DNA of 64,000 nucleotides from Dysosmobacter sp. Marseille-Q4140. Its GTDB lineage: Bacteria > Bacillota > Clostridia > Oscillospirales > Oscillospiraceae. This document shows, one piece after another, positions 26,955 to 36,550 of this stretch. The stretch covers positions 2,232,001 through 2,296,000 of the forward strand of contig CP073694.1 of assembly GCA_018228705.1 (NCBI GenBank), written 5' to 3'. The translations under genes and the position numbers were made by a program. The notes under the pieces are model-generated. The model worked only from the letters and a program-made list of their open reading frames with translations, had not been told where the DNA came from and searched no databases. Position 1 is the stretch's first letter; each line of letters opens with the position of its first letter.

Positions 26955-28313
26955 TCAGTGTTTCCCATCCTTGGGCAGAATCAGGTTCAGCAGCACCGCC
27001 ATGATGGTGGCGATGACCACCGGGGACTTGCCGAAGATCATGGTGAAGCTGTCGGGGAACTGGCTCAGGGATGCGCTGGCCTGGGAGATGCCCACGCCCA
27101 GAGCGGCAGACAGGCCCACGATGGTGGTGTTCCGGGCCGTCAGGTCCTGGGAGGCGATCAGCTTCATGCCGGTCATGGCAATGGTGGAGAACACGGTGAT
27201 GGTGGCGCCGCCCAGCACGCACTGGGGAATGGTGGTCAGCACGGCGGCGAACTTGGGAGACAGGCCTGCCAGCAGCAAAAAGGCGCCGGTCAGGGCAAAG
27301 ACGGTCCGGTTGACCACCTTATTGGTGGTGACGATGCCCACGTTCTGGGAGTATGTAGCGGTGGGCAGGCCGCCGAAGAGGGCGGTCAGGATGTTGCTGA
27401 CGCCGTAGGCCACGATGCCGCCCTGGAGCTCCTTGTCGGTGGGCTCCCGGTTCATGCCGCCCACGGTGGTAGCGGTGAAGTCGCCGATGGCCTGGATGGA
27501 GTTGATGGCGAACAGCAGCCCGATGGCCACGCAGGAGGACAGGTCGAAGGAAACGCCGAAGTGCATGAACCGGGGCAGGGAGAACCAGGCAGCGCCGCCC
27601 ACGTCGGCAAAGCTCACCATGCCGAAGCACAGAGCCACCACATAGCCGAAGAGCATGCCGATCAAAATGGAGGCCAGACGGCACAGGCCCTTGGCCTTGT
27701 TGTTGAGAATCAGCACCGCCGCCAGGGTCAGCGCGGCGATCAGCCAGTTCTGCCAGGAGCCGTAGGCCAGCGCCTCCGGCAGCCCCTTGGCGGTGACGGA
27801 CTCCAGGGTGTTGGCGGTTCCGCCAGCCATGTAGTTGATGGCGGTGGGATACAGGGACAGACCGATGGTGAATACCACCGTGCCGGTGATCACCGGCGGG
27901 AACAGCAGCCGGATCTTCTTGACGAAAAGGCCAACCAGGACGGCAACGATGCCGCCCACGATCATGGCGCCGGCAATGGCCGCGACGCCGCCGCCGCTGG
28001 CGGCAATGGCCTGCATGCTGGGCACGTAGGCAAAGCTGACGCCCAAAATCACCGGCAGGCCGGAGCCGAACCGCCCGCCGATGGGGTAGAGCTGCAGCAG
28101 CGTACATACAGCGGACATCACCAGAGACGCCTGGATCAGCAGGACCTGATCCGATAAAGACAGTCCGATGGCGCTGGCGATCATGATAGGGGGCGTGACG
28201 CAGCCCACGATCATGGCGACCAGATGCTGTAATGCCAGGGAAACGGAGGTGCCGATGGGAGGGACGCCGTGGAACTGGAAAAGCAGCTCCCGGCCGGTGG
28301 CGGGGCGATCCAT
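26955..28313 (-). CDS. nucleobase:cation symporter-2 family permease (uracil/xanthine type)
   Basis: 452 residues, about fourteen hydrophobic segments. NCS2 features are FGSGLPVILGVSFAYVPSM, the IQAIGDFTATTVGGMNREPT region (the conserved substrate and QH/NxG zone) and VLGGATITVFSTIAMTGMKLI. These permeases import uracil, xanthine or urate with H+ or Na+. A clear choice between them is not possible by eye; the length and the Thr/Asn pattern fit the xanthine/urate branch. It stands alone with AAAGGAG before ATG 28313. Fits the purine salvage genes elsewhere in the window. Confidence 0.88.
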   Translation of the reverse strand: MDRPATGRELLFQFHGVPPIGTSVSLALQHLVAMIVGCVTPPIMIASAIGLSLSDQVLLIQASLVMSAVCTLLQLYPIGGRFGSGLPVILGVSFAYVPSMQAIAASGGGVAAIAGAMIVGGIVAVLVGLFVKKIRLLFPPVITGTVVFTIGLSLYPTAINYMAGGTANTLESVTAKGLPEALAYGSWQNWLIAALTLAAVLILNNKAKGLCRLASILIGMLFGYVVALCFGMVSFADVGGAAWFSLPRFMHFGVSFDLSSCVAIGLLFAINSIQAIGDFTATTVGGMNREPTDKELQGGIVAYGVSNILTALFGGLPTATYSQNVGIVTTNKVVNRTVFALTGAFLLLAGLSPKFAAVLTTIPQCVLGGATITVFSTIAMTGMKLIASQDLTARNTTIVGLSAALGVGISQASASLSQFPDSFTMIFGKSPVVIATIMAVLLNLILPKDGKH

Positions 28314-28367
28314 AGTCAGGACTCCTTTCGGGCAGGCAGAACTGTGAGGTTTTCTAAAGTTGATTCT

Positions 28368-28395
28368 ATCATAACATGTATTTTAATAAAAGCAA
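28368..28395 (-). promoter_or_regulatory. probable promoter of the nucleobase permease
   Basis: On the minus strand TTGCTT (28395-28390), 16-bp spacer, TATGAT (28373-28368), in an AT-rich stretch 55 bp before the ATG. No purine riboswitch fold was recognised between them. Confidence 0.4.
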
Positions 28396-28492
28396 ACAAA
28401 AATTTTGGAAAGAAGAAAAATTTTTAGCTGTTTTAAAATGGAAACATCTGCCACAGCGCAAACTCCAGGCAAACTTCACGCAAAAACCACGC

Positions 28493-28526
28493 AAAAAAAG
28501 AGGACGCGCATATCTGCGCGTCCTCC
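28493..28526 (-). terminator. terminator of the polar amino acid ABC operon
   Basis: GAGGACGCGCA pairs with TGCGCGTCCTC (28500-28525). On the minus strand TTTTTTT follows. Confidence 0.85.
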
Positions 28527-28531
28527 AGGGG

Positions 28532-29254
28532 TTACAGCACCTTGCTGAGGAAGTCCTGCAGTCTGGGATTTTGGGGATGGGAGAAGATCTGCTCCGGGGG
28601 AGCTTCTTCCAGAATATGGCCCTCGTCCATAAACAGTACCCGGCTGGCCACCTCCCGGGCAAAGCCCATCTCGTGGGTGACCACCACCATGGTCATGCCG
28701 TCCCGGGCCAGCTCCTTCATCACGTCCAGCACCTCGCCCACCATCTCGGGGTCCAGGGCGGAGGTGGGCTCGTCAAAGAGCATGACCTTGGGTTTCATGG
28801 CCAGGGCACGGACGATGGCGATGCGCTGCTTCTGGCCGCCGGAGAGCTGGGCAGGGTAGGCGTCGGCCTTCTCCTCCAGGCCCACCCGTTTGAGCAGGGC
28901 GGTGGCGGTATCGTCCGCCTCGGCCTGGGTCATGAGCTTGGTGCGCACCGGGGCCAGGGTGATGTTCTTCCGGATGGTCATGTTGGGGAACAGGTTGAAG
29001 TGCTGGAACACCATGCCCATCTGCTGGCGCAGCTTGTCGATGTCGGCCTTGGGGTCGGTGATCTCGTGGCCGTCGAAGGTAATGGTGCCGGCAGTGGGGA
29101 TCTCCAGCAGGTTCAGACACCGCAGGAAGGTGGACTTGCCGGAGCCGGAGGGCCCGATGACCACTACCTTCTCGCCGGGGTAGATGTGCTGGCTCAGGTT
29201 GTCCAGTACCAGGTGGTCCCCAAAGGACTTGCTGAGGTTTTTAACGTCGATCAC
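28532..29254 (-). CDS. polar amino acid ABC transporter ATPase
   Basis: 240 residues of the GlnQ/HisP type. Walker [10 protein letters not shown], the Q-loop [16 protein letters not shown], signature [17 protein letters not shown], Walker [17 protein letters not shown] and switch [13 protein letters not shown] are all present. It powers uptake of glutamine, cystine, arginine or a similar amino acid. Start overlaps the end of the permease gene by 14 bp. Last gene of the operon. Confidence 0.94.
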   Translation of the reverse strand: MIDVKNLSKSFGDHLVLDNLSQHIYPGEKVVVIGPSGSGKSTFLRCLNLLEIPTAGTITFDGHEITDPKADIDKLRQQMGMVFQHFNLFPNMTIRKNITLAPVRTKLMTQAEADDTATALLKRVGLEEKADAYPAQLSGGQKQRIAIVRALAMKPKVMLFDEPTSALDPEMVGEVLDVMKELARDGMTMVVVTHEMGFAREVASRVLFMDEGHILEEAPPEQIFSHPQNPRLQDFLSKVL

Positions 29255-30014
29255 TTTGACGCAGCCTCCTTTCCAGCTTGCCCTGCAGCCAGGAGAACAC
29301 CATGACCAGCACCAGGTAGATGCAGGCGGTGCCGATCAGGGGGAACATGGCCTCATAAGTCCGGCCGTAGATGCCCTGGGCGGCATAGAGCAGTTCCTTG
29401 CCGCCGATGCAGGTGATGAGAGAGGTGTCCTTGAGCAGGATGATGAACTCATTGCCCAGGGCCGGCAGAATGGCCTTGAAGGCCTGGGGAATGACGATAA
29501 AGCGCATGGTGTCCAGATACCCGAGGCCCAGGGACCGGCCCGCCTCGCTCTGGCCGGGGTCCAGGCTCATGAGGCCGCCCCGGATAATCTCCGCCACGTA
29601 GGCGCCGGAGTTGATGCCCAGGGTCAGGGCGCCCACGGCGGTAAAGTTCCGGCTGGACTTGAAGATGACCAGGCCCATGATGAGCAGCTGTACCATCATG
29701 GGAGTGCCGCGGATGATGGTGACATATACCTTTGCCACGACATTGGCCGCACCCAGGGTGGGATTGTGGATACCGGGGCGCTGCTGGTCGTGGGCAGTGC
29801 GGATCATGGCCACCAGCACGCCCAGGGCGATGCCGATGGCAAGGGCCAGGGCGGTCGTCACCAGGGTGGTGCCCACGCCGCCGATGTACTGCTTCCAGCG
29901 GTCCGCTTCCAAAAATGCCTGATAGAACTTGACAAAGAACTCCTGCCACCAGGCCAGGTCCGCGCCGCCGGCCAGCATGGGCTTCCACAGCTCGTAATAG
30001 GCTGCCAGATCCAC
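29241..30014 (-). CDS. polar amino acid ABC transporter permease
   Basis: 257 residues, HisM/GlnP type. An N-terminal soluble stretch ([21 protein letters not shown]) precedes five hydrophobic segments. The [28 protein letters not shown] coupling motif is typical, as is [13 protein letters not shown]. The start is GTG 30014 after GAGGTGATC. It lies between the binding protein gene (upstream, across a stem-loop) and the ATPase gene. Confidence 0.92.
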   Translation of the reverse strand: MDLAAYYELWKPMLAGGADLAWWQEFFVKFYQAFLEADRWKQYIGGVGTTLVTTALALAIGIALGVLVAMIRTAHDQQRPGIHNPTLGAANVVAKVYVTIIRGTPMMVQLLIMGLVIFKSSRNFTAVGALTLGINSGAYVAEIIRGGLMSLDPGQSEAGRSLGLGYLDTMRFIVIPQAFKAILPALGNEFIILLKDTSLITCIGGKELLYAAQGIYGRTYEAMFPLIGTACIYLVLVMVFSWLQGKLERRLRQSDRR

Positions 30015-30056
30015 AGGGGATCACCTCTCTCTTTCTGTTTGGTTGGGGATATGCCG

Positions 30057-30086
30057 AAAAAAGGGCGGCAGGAGCCGCCCTTTTTG
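30057..30086 (-). terminator. stem-loop between binding protein and permease genes
   Basis: AAAGGGCGGC-AGGA-GCCGCCCTTT with T-runs on both strands. It lies inside the operon, so partial termination would favour the binding protein, as at livK. Confidence 0.7.
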
Positions 30087-30102
30087 GTTTGCCGGGGACC
30101 GA

Positions 30103-30939
30103 TTACTCGGCGGTGATATAGCTGTCGATGATGGACTGGACGGTGCCGTCGGCGATCAGCTCATTGAGGGCGCCGTTCACGGCATCCAGCAGGGCGGTGT
30201 TGCCCTTGTTGACACCGATGGAGTACTGCTCCTCCACCCAGGGGGTCTCCAGGATGGTCAATCCGGCGTTGGCAGCCACAAACTCCTGAGCGGGGCCGTT
30301 GTCAATGATGACGCAGTCCACCTGGCCGTTCATCAGGGCCTGGACGGCGGTGATGCCGTTGTCATAGGCCACCACATGGTCCTCGCCGTAACCGCCGTTC
30401 TCCGGGGTGTCGGAGGCATAGATGTAGCCGGTGGTGCCGCGCTGGGTGCCGATCATCTTCTCGCCCAGGTTGTCCATGGTCACGTCGGAGCCCTCCTTGA
30501 CGATGACCACCTGCACGCCGGTGGCATAGCTGTCGGTGAAGTCCATGACCAGCAGGCGGTCGTCGGTGATGGACACGCCGGCCATGACGATGTCGCTCTT
30601 GCCCTGCTGGACGGCCAGGAGGGCGGAGTCAAAGTCCATGTCGTCGATCTGCAGCTCCAGGCCCAGCTTCTCAGCGATGGCGGCGGCAATGTCGGCGTCG
30701 ATGCCCACCACGGCGCCGGAGTCGTCGGTCATCTCATAGGGAGGGAAGGCGGCGTTGGTGCTCATGATGAGCTTCCCCTCTTCGACGGTGGTGAAATCCG
30801 CAGTACCGGTGGAGTCGGTGGTCTCCTCGGTCTGGGTGTCCTCAGTGGTCTCCTCGGTGGTCTCGGTGCTGTCGCCGCCGCAGGCAGCCAGGCTCAGGAC
30901 CATGGCCAGCGTCAGCAGCAGAGCAAATAACTTCTTCAT
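30103..30939 (-). CDS. polar amino acid ABC transporter, substrate-binding lipoprotein
   Basis: 278 residues. The lipoprotein signal ends LSLAAC with Cys20, then a Thr/Glu-rich linker (TETTEETTEDTQTEETTDST). The mature part is a type II periplasmic-binding domain: MSTNAAFPPYEM, GIDADIAAAIAEKLGLEL, QQGKSDIVMAGVSITDDRL. Family members bind Gln, Arg, cystine or Lys. Start 30939 is set by the signal peptide and GAAGGAAG upstream. First gene of the operon. Confidence 0.93.
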   Translation of the reverse strand: MKKLFALLLTLAMVLSLAACGGDSTETTEETTEDTQTEETTDSTGTADFTTVEEGKLIMSTNAAFPPYEMTDDSGAVVGIDADIAAAIAEKLGLELQIDDMDFDSALLAVQQGKSDIVMAGVSITDDRLLVMDFTDSYATGVQVVIVKEGSDVTMDNLGEKMIGTQRGTTGYIYASDTPENGGYGEDHVVAYDNGITAVQALMNGQVDCVIIDNGPAQEFVAANAGLTILETPWVEEQYSIGVNKGNTALLDAVNGALNELIADGTVQSIIDSYITAE

Positions 30940-31030
30940 GATATCTTCCTTCTTTTCATGTGCTCCCGCGGTGAGCGGGGCGTTTTCCAATGGGACCGGA
31001 GCGGGACAGGTCCGCCTTCGGAACACGCAT

Positions 31031-31059
31031 ACCTTATCACTTCCCTATGGGCTTGTCAA
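31031..31059 (-). promoter_or_regulatory. promoter of the polar amino acid ABC operon
   Basis: On the minus strand TTGACA (31059-31054), 17-bp spacer, TAAGGT (31036-31031), about 90 nt before the binding-protein ATG. Confidence 0.6.
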
Positions 31060-31132
31060 TACTTTCTCACAGAAAAGTGAATAAATATTTGAAATAGTCC
31101 AAAAACCTGGAAGAGAATTTGAAAAAAAGTGG

Positions 31133-31175
31133 CAAAAATGCCCTTCTCTCCGCAGCAAGCCGCAGAGAGAAGGGA
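31133..31175 (-). terminator. terminator of the rubrerythrin gene
   Basis: CCCTTCTCTC (31141-31150) pairs with GAGAGAAGGG (31165-31174). On the minus strand a TTTTT run follows at 31139-31135. Confidence 0.7.
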
Positions 31176-31217
31176 GGAAAACGTGAATATTTGAGTGAAT
31201 ATACAGGCGCGGGGCAC

Positions 31218-31829
31218 TTACTGCACCCCGCCGGGACTTCCGAAAGGGGCTGCCTCCAGCCGCAGAAAGAATCCCTGGTTGTGTCCGCAGACCGGGCAAG
31301 CGCCGGGAGCGGCGGGACCCTGGTGGATGTGGCCGCAGTTGAGACACAGCCAGCCCTGCCCCGCGCCGCCGGAGAACAGCTTCCCCTGCTCCAGGAGATC
31401 GGCCAGGGCGCCGAAGCGGTCACCGTGGGACTGTTCGATGGCGGCGATCAGCTGAAAAGAAGCGGCGATCCGGTCAAAGCCCTCCTGCCGGGCGGTTTCG
31501 GCGAAGGCCGGGTAGATCTCCTGATGCTCCTGATACTCTCCGTGGCGGGCACGGCGCAGCAGGACCACCGGGTCCTCAGTCAGGTCCACCGGATAGCCGC
31601 CGTCAATGTGGACGGTGCCTCCGGCAAAGGGCTTCATGTGCCGGTAGAAGATCTCCGCATGCTCCTTCTCCTGGTGAGCGGTGAACTGAAACACCGCCTC
31701 CAGCACATGCAGACCCTGGGCGCGGCACTGGGCGGCGGCGAAGGTGTAGCGGTTGCGGGCCTGGCTCTCGCCGGCAAAGGCCCGCATAAGGTTTTTCAGC
31801 GTCTCGCTGTTTGCGAAATCCACAGACAT
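31218..31829 (-). CDS. rbr: rubrerythrin
   Basis: 203 residues. The N-terminal four-helix bundle carries the di-iron ligands in AGESQARNRY, HQEKEHAEIF, HGEYQEHQEIYP and AAIEQSHGDRF. The C-terminus is a rubredoxin-like Fe(Cys)4 domain, CLNCGH...CPVCGH. It reduces hydrogen peroxide in anaerobes using electrons from rubredoxin or NADH systems. Monocistronic, with a terminator on each side. Length and motifs are normal. Confidence 0.95.
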   Translation of the reverse strand: MSVDFANSETLKNLMRAFAGESQARNRYTFAAAQCRAQGLHVLEAVFQFTAHQEKEHAEIFYRHMKPFAGGTVHIDGGYPVDLTEDPVVLLRRARHGEYQEHQEIYPAFAETARQEGFDRIAASFQLIAAIEQSHGDRFGALADLLEQGKLFSGGAGQGWLCLNCGHIHQGPAAPGACPVCGHNQGFFLRLEAAPFGSPGGVQ

Positions 31830-31900
31830 AGCGGTTCCCTCCCGTACAAATTGGTTGGGAACAGTTTCCGCCGGAGGGGACGGTTTTATGCGCGCCGAAC

Positions 31901-31932
31901 AAAAAGACGCCCCCGGCTTTCACCGGGGGCGC
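31901..31932 (-). terminator. terminator of the Na/Pi cotransporter gene
   Basis: CGCCCCCGG and CCGGGGGCG around CTTTCA (31908-31931). TTTTTG follows on the minus strand. Confidence 0.8.
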
Positions 31933-31945
31933 GGAGGCTTGTCCG

Positions 31946-33697
31946 TCAGGATTCCTCCGGCAGGCGGTATTTGCGCAGATCCCTGCGCAGATCCTCGTCG
32001 AAGGAGCTGCCGGTTTTGACGCTGTGGAGATAGGTATGGCTGTCCAGACCGCCGTCGTGCTCCTGAATCACGGACACGGCGATGTTGGAGCAGTGGTCGG
32101 AGACGCGCTCGCAGTTGGTCAGCAGGTCGTTGAGCACAAAGCCCATCTGAATGGTACACTGACCGGACTGGAGCCGGCGGATATGCCGGTCCCGGATGGC
32201 CTCGATCAGCTGGTCGATGGTTTCCTCCAGGGGCTCCACCGCCGCGGCATCTGCAGGATCGTCGGCCTGGAAACAGTGGAAGGCATTGTCCAAGATATCC
32301 CGCAGGGCGGCGATCAGCACGCCCAGCTCGGCCTCGGCGCTGCCGGAGAAGGCCAGGTCCTTGTCGTGGAGCTCCCGGGCGGAGTCCTGGATGTTCAGGG
32401 CGTGGTCGCCGATACGCTCAAAGTCGCCCACTGCGTGGAGCAGCCGGGAGACCGTGCGGATGTCGTCCATGGACACGCCGTGCTGGGACACCTCCACCAG
32501 GTAGTTGCTGATGTGGTCCTCGTAAATGTCCAGCTTGTCCTCATTTTCCACAATCAGAGCCTCCCGCTCCTCGCTCCAGCGGTCCAGCTGTTCCAGAGCC
32601 AGCAGCAGGTTTTCGTGGGCCAGCTGGCCCATCCGGTTGGCCATGGCCACGCTCTCATTGATGGCCACGCCGGGGGTGCGCAGCAGCAGGGGATCCAGGA
32701 AGGCAAACTGCTCGCCGGCGCGTTCGCTGCGGACCACCCTCCGCGCCAGCTGTTCCAGCTGGCGGGAGAAGGGCAGCAAAATGAGGGTGGTGAACACATT
32801 GAATACGGTGTGGCAGAAGGCGATGCCCACGGCACCCACAGCGGCGTCCATGAAGGCGAAGTCCAGCAGCAGATTGCCGCCGTAAAAGAGGATCAGACAC
32901 ACCACGGTGCCGATAATATTAAAGGAGATGTGGATGACGGCCACCTGCTTGGCGTTGCGGTTGACGCCGATGGAGCTCAAAAGGGCGGTGACGCAGGTGC
33001 CGATGTTCTGGCCCATGATGATGGGAATGGCCATGCCGTAGGTGATGGAGCCGGTCAGGGCCAGGGCCTGCAAGATGCCCACGGAGGCAGCGGAGGACTG
33101 GATGACGCCGGTAAAGACGGCGCCCACGGCCACGCCCAGAAGGGGATTGTTGAAGGCGGTGAGGAGGCTGGAGAACTCCGGCATATCCGCCAGGGGACTG
33201 ACGGCCTGCTTCATCAGCTCCATGCCGTACATCAAAATGGCGAAGCCCACCAGGATCCGTCCGATGTCCCGGCGGCGTTGCTTCTTGGAGCCCATGATGA
33301 GGATGATGCCCGCCAGAGCCAGCAGGGGGGAGAAGTTCTCCGGCTTCAGGAGATTCACAAAGACATTCTCGCTCTCGATCCCCGTCAGGGCCAGGATCCA
33401 GGCGGTGAGTGTGGTGCCGATGTTGGACCCCATGATGACCCCGATGGTCTGACCCAGCTCCATGACGCCGGAATTCACCAGGCCCACCAGCATCACCGTC
33501 ATGGCCGAGGAGGACTGGATGGCGATGGTGATGCCCGCTCCCAGCAGCAGGCTTTTGAAGGGGTTGGAGGTCATGCGCTTGAGCATCCGCTCCAGCTTGC
33601 CGCCGGCCATCTTCTCCAGACTCTTGGACATGGTGGTCATGCCGTAGAGGAAGAAAGCCAGGCCGCCGCAGAGGGTAAAGATGGAAAAAATGTCCAT
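31946..33697 (-). CDS. Na/Pi cotransporter family protein with PhoU domains
   Basis: 583 residues. Two Na/Pi repeats in the membrane half share the QSSSAMTVMLVGLVNSG and QSSAASVGILQALALTG signatures and GxNIGT motifs (MGSNIGTTLTAW, MGQNIGTCVTAL). The cytosolic C-half (about 345-560) is helical and PhoU-like (VSRLLHAVGDFERIGDHALNI). Such proteins move phosphate or another anion with sodium; the PhoU part may sense intracellular phosphate. The ATG at 33697 (MDIFSIFTLCGGLAFFLYG) after GAGAGG is preferred to the long upstream frame, which is not membrane-like. Confidence 0.9.
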   Translation of the reverse strand: MDIFSIFTLCGGLAFFLYGMTTMSKSLEKMAGGKLERMLKRMTSNPFKSLLLGAGITIAIQSSSAMTVMLVGLVNSGVMELGQTIGVIMGSNIGTTLTAWILALTGIESENVFVNLLKPENFSPLLALAGIILIMGSKKQRRRDIGRILVGFAILMYGMELMKQAVSPLADMPEFSSLLTAFNNPLLGVAVGAVFTGVIQSSAASVGILQALALTGSITYGMAIPIIMGQNIGTCVTALLSSIGVNRNAKQVAVIHISFNIIGTVVCLILFYGGNLLLDFAFMDAAVGAVGIAFCHTVFNVFTTLILLPFSRQLEQLARRVVRSERAGEQFAFLDPLLLRTPGVAINESVAMANRMGQLAHENLLLALEQLDRWSEEREALIVENEDKLDIYEDHISNYLVEVSQHGVSMDDIRTVSRLLHAVGDFERIGDHALNIQDSARELHDKDLAFSGSAEAELGVLIAALRDILDNAFHCFQADDPADAAAVEPLEETIDQLIEAIRDRHIRRLQSGQCTIQMGFVLNDLLTNCERVSDHCSNIAVSVIQEHDGGLDSHTYLHSVKTGSSFDEDLRRDLRKYRLPEES

Positions 33698-33876
33698 GTC
33701 GTCGATCCTCTCCGTTTTTCGCGCCGCCCAAGGGGGGGCGGCGGTGATCCATTCTATGTATGGCGCGCCACCATTATATATGTAAAAAAACCTGCTGGGA
33801 AGGGGGGTGGACAAGATTTCGCAAAATTTGCGTAAAATGATCGGCAGAGTGCACAACGAAACCGTTTGCATTTGTG

Positions 33877-33911
33877 CAAAAGAGAAGCAGCACCTCCTGG
33901 CGGAGGTGCTG
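33877..33911 (-). terminator. terminator of the patatin gene
   Basis: CAGCACCTCC-TGGC-GGAGGTGCTG (33888-33911). The minus strand continues TTCTCTTTT. Confidence 0.65.
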
Positions 33912-33925
33912 TCTCGGAAAACTGT

Positions 33926-34792
33926 TCAAACAGAGGAGTCGCTGGTCCATAGCTGCCGGACCGCGCCGGCGGCGTCCCGGCCGGCAAAATAGCCGTCCTG
34001 CCACAGCGCCAGGATCTTCCGGGTGTCCCGTTCCATACGGGAGAAGCCCTGGGTGCTCTTGGGGGCAATCACCAGCGCCTTCCCCGCCTTTTCCAGGGCA
34101 AAGAGCTCCTCCCGGCACCGGTTGTATCGCTCCGCCCGGTCGGACAGGGTGTGGAGGAACGCCGGGTACTTCCGGAAGGCGCGCTCCATCACCGCCCCCG
34201 CATGGTCCGGCTGCTTGCGGTAGCCGCGCTCCCGGGTCAGCACTACCACCAGCCGGTCGCAGCCCAGCTCCAGGGCCCGGCGCCAGGGGATGGCGTCGGC
34301 GCAGCCGCCGTCCAGGTAGGGCACGCCGTCGATGACGATGGGCGGAAACAGCAGCGGGATGGCGCAGGTGGCCTGGAGCAGCAGGAATTTATCATCCCGC
34401 CGGGGCACCTGCAGATAGGCCGCCCGGCCGGAGGTCAAGTCTGTGACCACGGCCTCCGCCAGGCCCGGATAGGCGGCGAAGGTGTCGTAATCAAAGGGTA
34501 CCAGCCGGTTGGGAATGGTCTCATAGGCGAATTCCAGGCCAAAGTAGCAGCGGTTGCGGGGGTTGATCCAGTTCCGCAGACCCATGTAGCGGCGGTCGTT
34601 GGCATAGTGCATCAGCAGCTTCAGATTCCGGCGCTTTTGCCGGGAGAGGTAGCTGACGCCGTAGGCCATGCCGGCGGAGACGCCCACCGTATAGTCGGGC
34701 ATGGGCAGTCCCGCGTCCAGAAAGGCGTCGCACACGCCGGAGGAGAAAATGGTGCGGAAGGCGCCGCCCTCCAGCACCAGAGCGGTTTTCAT
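33926..34792 (-). CDS. patatin-like phospholipase
   Basis: 288 residues. The oxyanion loop LEGGAFRTIFSSGV is at the N-terminus, nucleophile elbow GVSAG with the active Ser near residue 40, and catalytic Asp in YLDGGCADAIP near 165. These are intracellular lipid acyl hydrolases of the RssA/YqhO-like bacterial branch; physiological substrates are mostly unknown. Monocistronic and divergent from the DUF1538 gene. Start ATG 34792 gives the family's usual MKTALVLEGG. Confidence 0.9.
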   Translation of the reverse strand: MKTALVLEGGAFRTIFSSGVCDAFLDAGLPMPDYTVGVSAGMAYGVSYLSRQKRRNLKLLMHYANDRRYMGLRNWINPRNRCYFGLEFAYETIPNRLVPFDYDTFAAYPGLAEAVVTDLTSGRAAYLQVPRRDDKFLLLQATCAIPLLFPPIVIDGVPYLDGGCADAIPWRRALELGCDRLVVVLTRERGYRKQPDHAGAVMERAFRKYPAFLHTLSDRAERYNRCREELFALEKAGKALVIAPKSTQGFSRMERDTRKILALWQDGYFAGRDAAGAVRQLWTSDSSV

Positions 34793-34919
34793 GAGAGGTC
34801 ACTTCCCTGTATGGAGACTTTCCGGCCTCCGCCGGAATAAAACTATTATAGCACGAGTCGGTCCGAAAGAAAACCTTGCCAAGAAACTGTAAAAAATTTT
34901 GAAAGGTGCGATTCTCTTC

Positions 34920-34949
34920 TTGCCACGCGGGTGAAGCGTTCGGTATAAT
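34920..34949 (+). promoter_or_regulatory. promoter of the DUF1538/P-II operon
   Basis: TTGCCA at 34920-34925, 18-bp spacer, TATAAT at 34944-34949. Only about 20 nt separate the start of the transcript from the ATG. Confidence 0.6.
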
Positions 34950-34977
34950 AAACTTTCTAAGACCTGGAAAGGAGGCG

Positions 34978-36525
34978 ATGGCGCTGCCCTGGAAGAAAAA
35001 AATGATCTGGCGGGAGCGGCTGGACCGCAACCGGACCATCCTGGGGGAAAAGATTCGGGAGGCTCTGGCCTCCGTGGTGCCCATTACCGCCATTGTGCTG
35101 GTGCTGAGTTTTACCGTGGCCCCTCTTCCCACGGCCACGCTGCTGGCTTTTCTGGTCGGCGCGGCGCTGCTGATCGTGGGCATGGGGCTGTTCACCCTGG
35201 GTGCGGACACCGCCATGACCCCCATCGGCGAGCGGGTGGGCGCCCACATGACCCGGTCCCGGAAGCTGTGGGTGGTGGTCCTGGTGGGCTTTTTGATCGG
35301 CGTTATCGTCACCGTGTCGGAGCCGGACCTGCAGGTGCTGGCCACCCAGGTGCCCGGCGTACCCAACGCCCTGCTGGTCGGCGCCGTGGCCCTGGGCGTG
35401 GGTGTGTTTTTGGTGATCGCCCTGCTGCGCATCCTTTTCCGCATTCCCCTCAGCCGCATCCTGATCGTGTTTTACATTGCGGTGTTCGGTCTGACGCTGC
35501 TGGTGCCCGAGGATTTCCTGGCTATCGCCTTTGACTCCGGCGGCGTGACCACAGGCCCCATGACCGTGCCCTTCATCATGGCCCTGGGCCTGGGCGTATC
35601 CTCCATCCGCAGCGACGAGAATGCCTCGCAGGACAGCTTCGGCCTGGTGGCCCTGTGTTCCATCGGTCCCATTTTGGCCGTGCTGATCCTGGCCATGATC
35701 TATCCCGCTGCCGGGACCTATACCCCGGTGGCCCTGCCCGACGCGGCGGACAGCCGGGCGCTGTGGCGCCTGTTTGAGGAGGGGTTCCCCGCCTATCTGG
35801 AAGAGGTGGCCGTGTGCCTTGCCCCCATTGCTGCCTTTTTCGCCCTGTTTCAGGTGTTTGCCCTGAAGCTGAAGCGGAAAAAGGTGTTGAAAATCGTCGT
35901 GGGCATCCTATATACTGATCTGGGGCTGGTACTGTTTCTCACCGGCGTCAACGTGGGCTTCATGCCGGCGGGCAGCTATCTGGGCCGCCAGATCGCCGGC
36001 CTGCCCTACAACTGGATCCTTGTGCCCATCGGCATGCTGATGGGCTGGTTCATTGTCCAGGCGGAGCCCGCGGTCCATGTGCTCAACAAGCAGGTGGAGG
36101 AGATCACCTCCGGTGCTATCCCCGGAAAGGCCATGAGCACCAGCCTGTCCGTGGGCGTGGCCGTGTCCATCGGCCTTGCCATGGTGCGGGTCATGACCGG
36201 CGTGTCCATTTACGCCTTTTTGGTGCCGGGATATCTGGCGGCCATCGTCATGTCGTTTTTCGTGCCCCGGATCTTCACGGCCATCGCCTTCGACTCCGGC
36301 GGCGTGGCCTCCGGTCCCATGACCGCCACCTTCCTGCTGCCCTTTGCCATGGGCGCCTGTGAGGCCCTGGGCGGCAACGTAGTCACCGACGCCTTCGGCG
36401 TGGTGGCCATGGTGGCTATGACGCCGCTGCTGACCATTCAGATGCTGGGCCTGCTGTATCAGAGCAAGCTCCGCCGGGCGGAGGCCCAGGCGCAGGTCCA
36501 GGACGAGGAGATCATCGATCTGTGA
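34978..36525 (+). CDS. DUF1538 membrane protein, two-repeat transporter-like
   Basis: 515 residues, about twelve hydrophobic segments in two homologous halves. Each half carries the motif IAFDSGGV-x2-GPMT-x2-F (near residues 182-197 and 438-453) and a GMGLFTLGADTAMTPIGERVG or WFIVQAEPAVHVLNKQVEE segment. This matches DUF1538, of unknown function. The inverted-repeat look and the buried Asp/Ser/Thr suggest a transporter or channel. The start is uncertain: AAGGAGG is only 2 nt from ATG 34978, though the transcript begins just upstream. A tandem P-II-like gene follows after 25 bp. Confidence 0.85.
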   Translation: MALPWKKKMIWRERLDRNRTILGEKIREALASVVPITAIVLVLSFTVAPLPTATLLAFLVGAALLIVGMGLFTLGADTAMTPIGERVGAHMTRSRKLWVVVLVGFLIGVIVTVSEPDLQVLATQVPGVPNALLVGAVALGVGVFLVIALLRILFRIPLSRILIVFYIAVFGLTLLVPEDFLAIAFDSGGVTTGPMTVPFIMALGLGVSSIRSDENASQDSFGLVALCSIGPILAVLILAMIYPAAGTYTPVALPDAADSRALWRLFEEGFPAYLEEVAVCLAPIAAFFALFQVFALKLKRKKVLKIVVGILYTDLGLVLFLTGVNVGFMPAGSYLGRQIAGLPYNWILVPIGMLMGWFIVQAEPAVHVLNKQVEEITSGAIPGKAMSTSLSVGVAVSIGLAMVRVMTGVSIYAFLVPGYLAAIVMSFFVPRIFTAIAFDSGGVASGPMTATFLLPFAMGACEALGGNVVTDAFGVVAMVAMTPLLTIQMLGLLYQSKLRRAEAQAQVQDEEIIDL

Positions 36526-36550
36526 GAACCTTAAGAGAGGAGGGACGCCT

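Noticed and set aside
28314..28400. purine riboswitch before the nucleobase permease
   Set aside because: The leader is too short and shows no purine-aptamer consensus.
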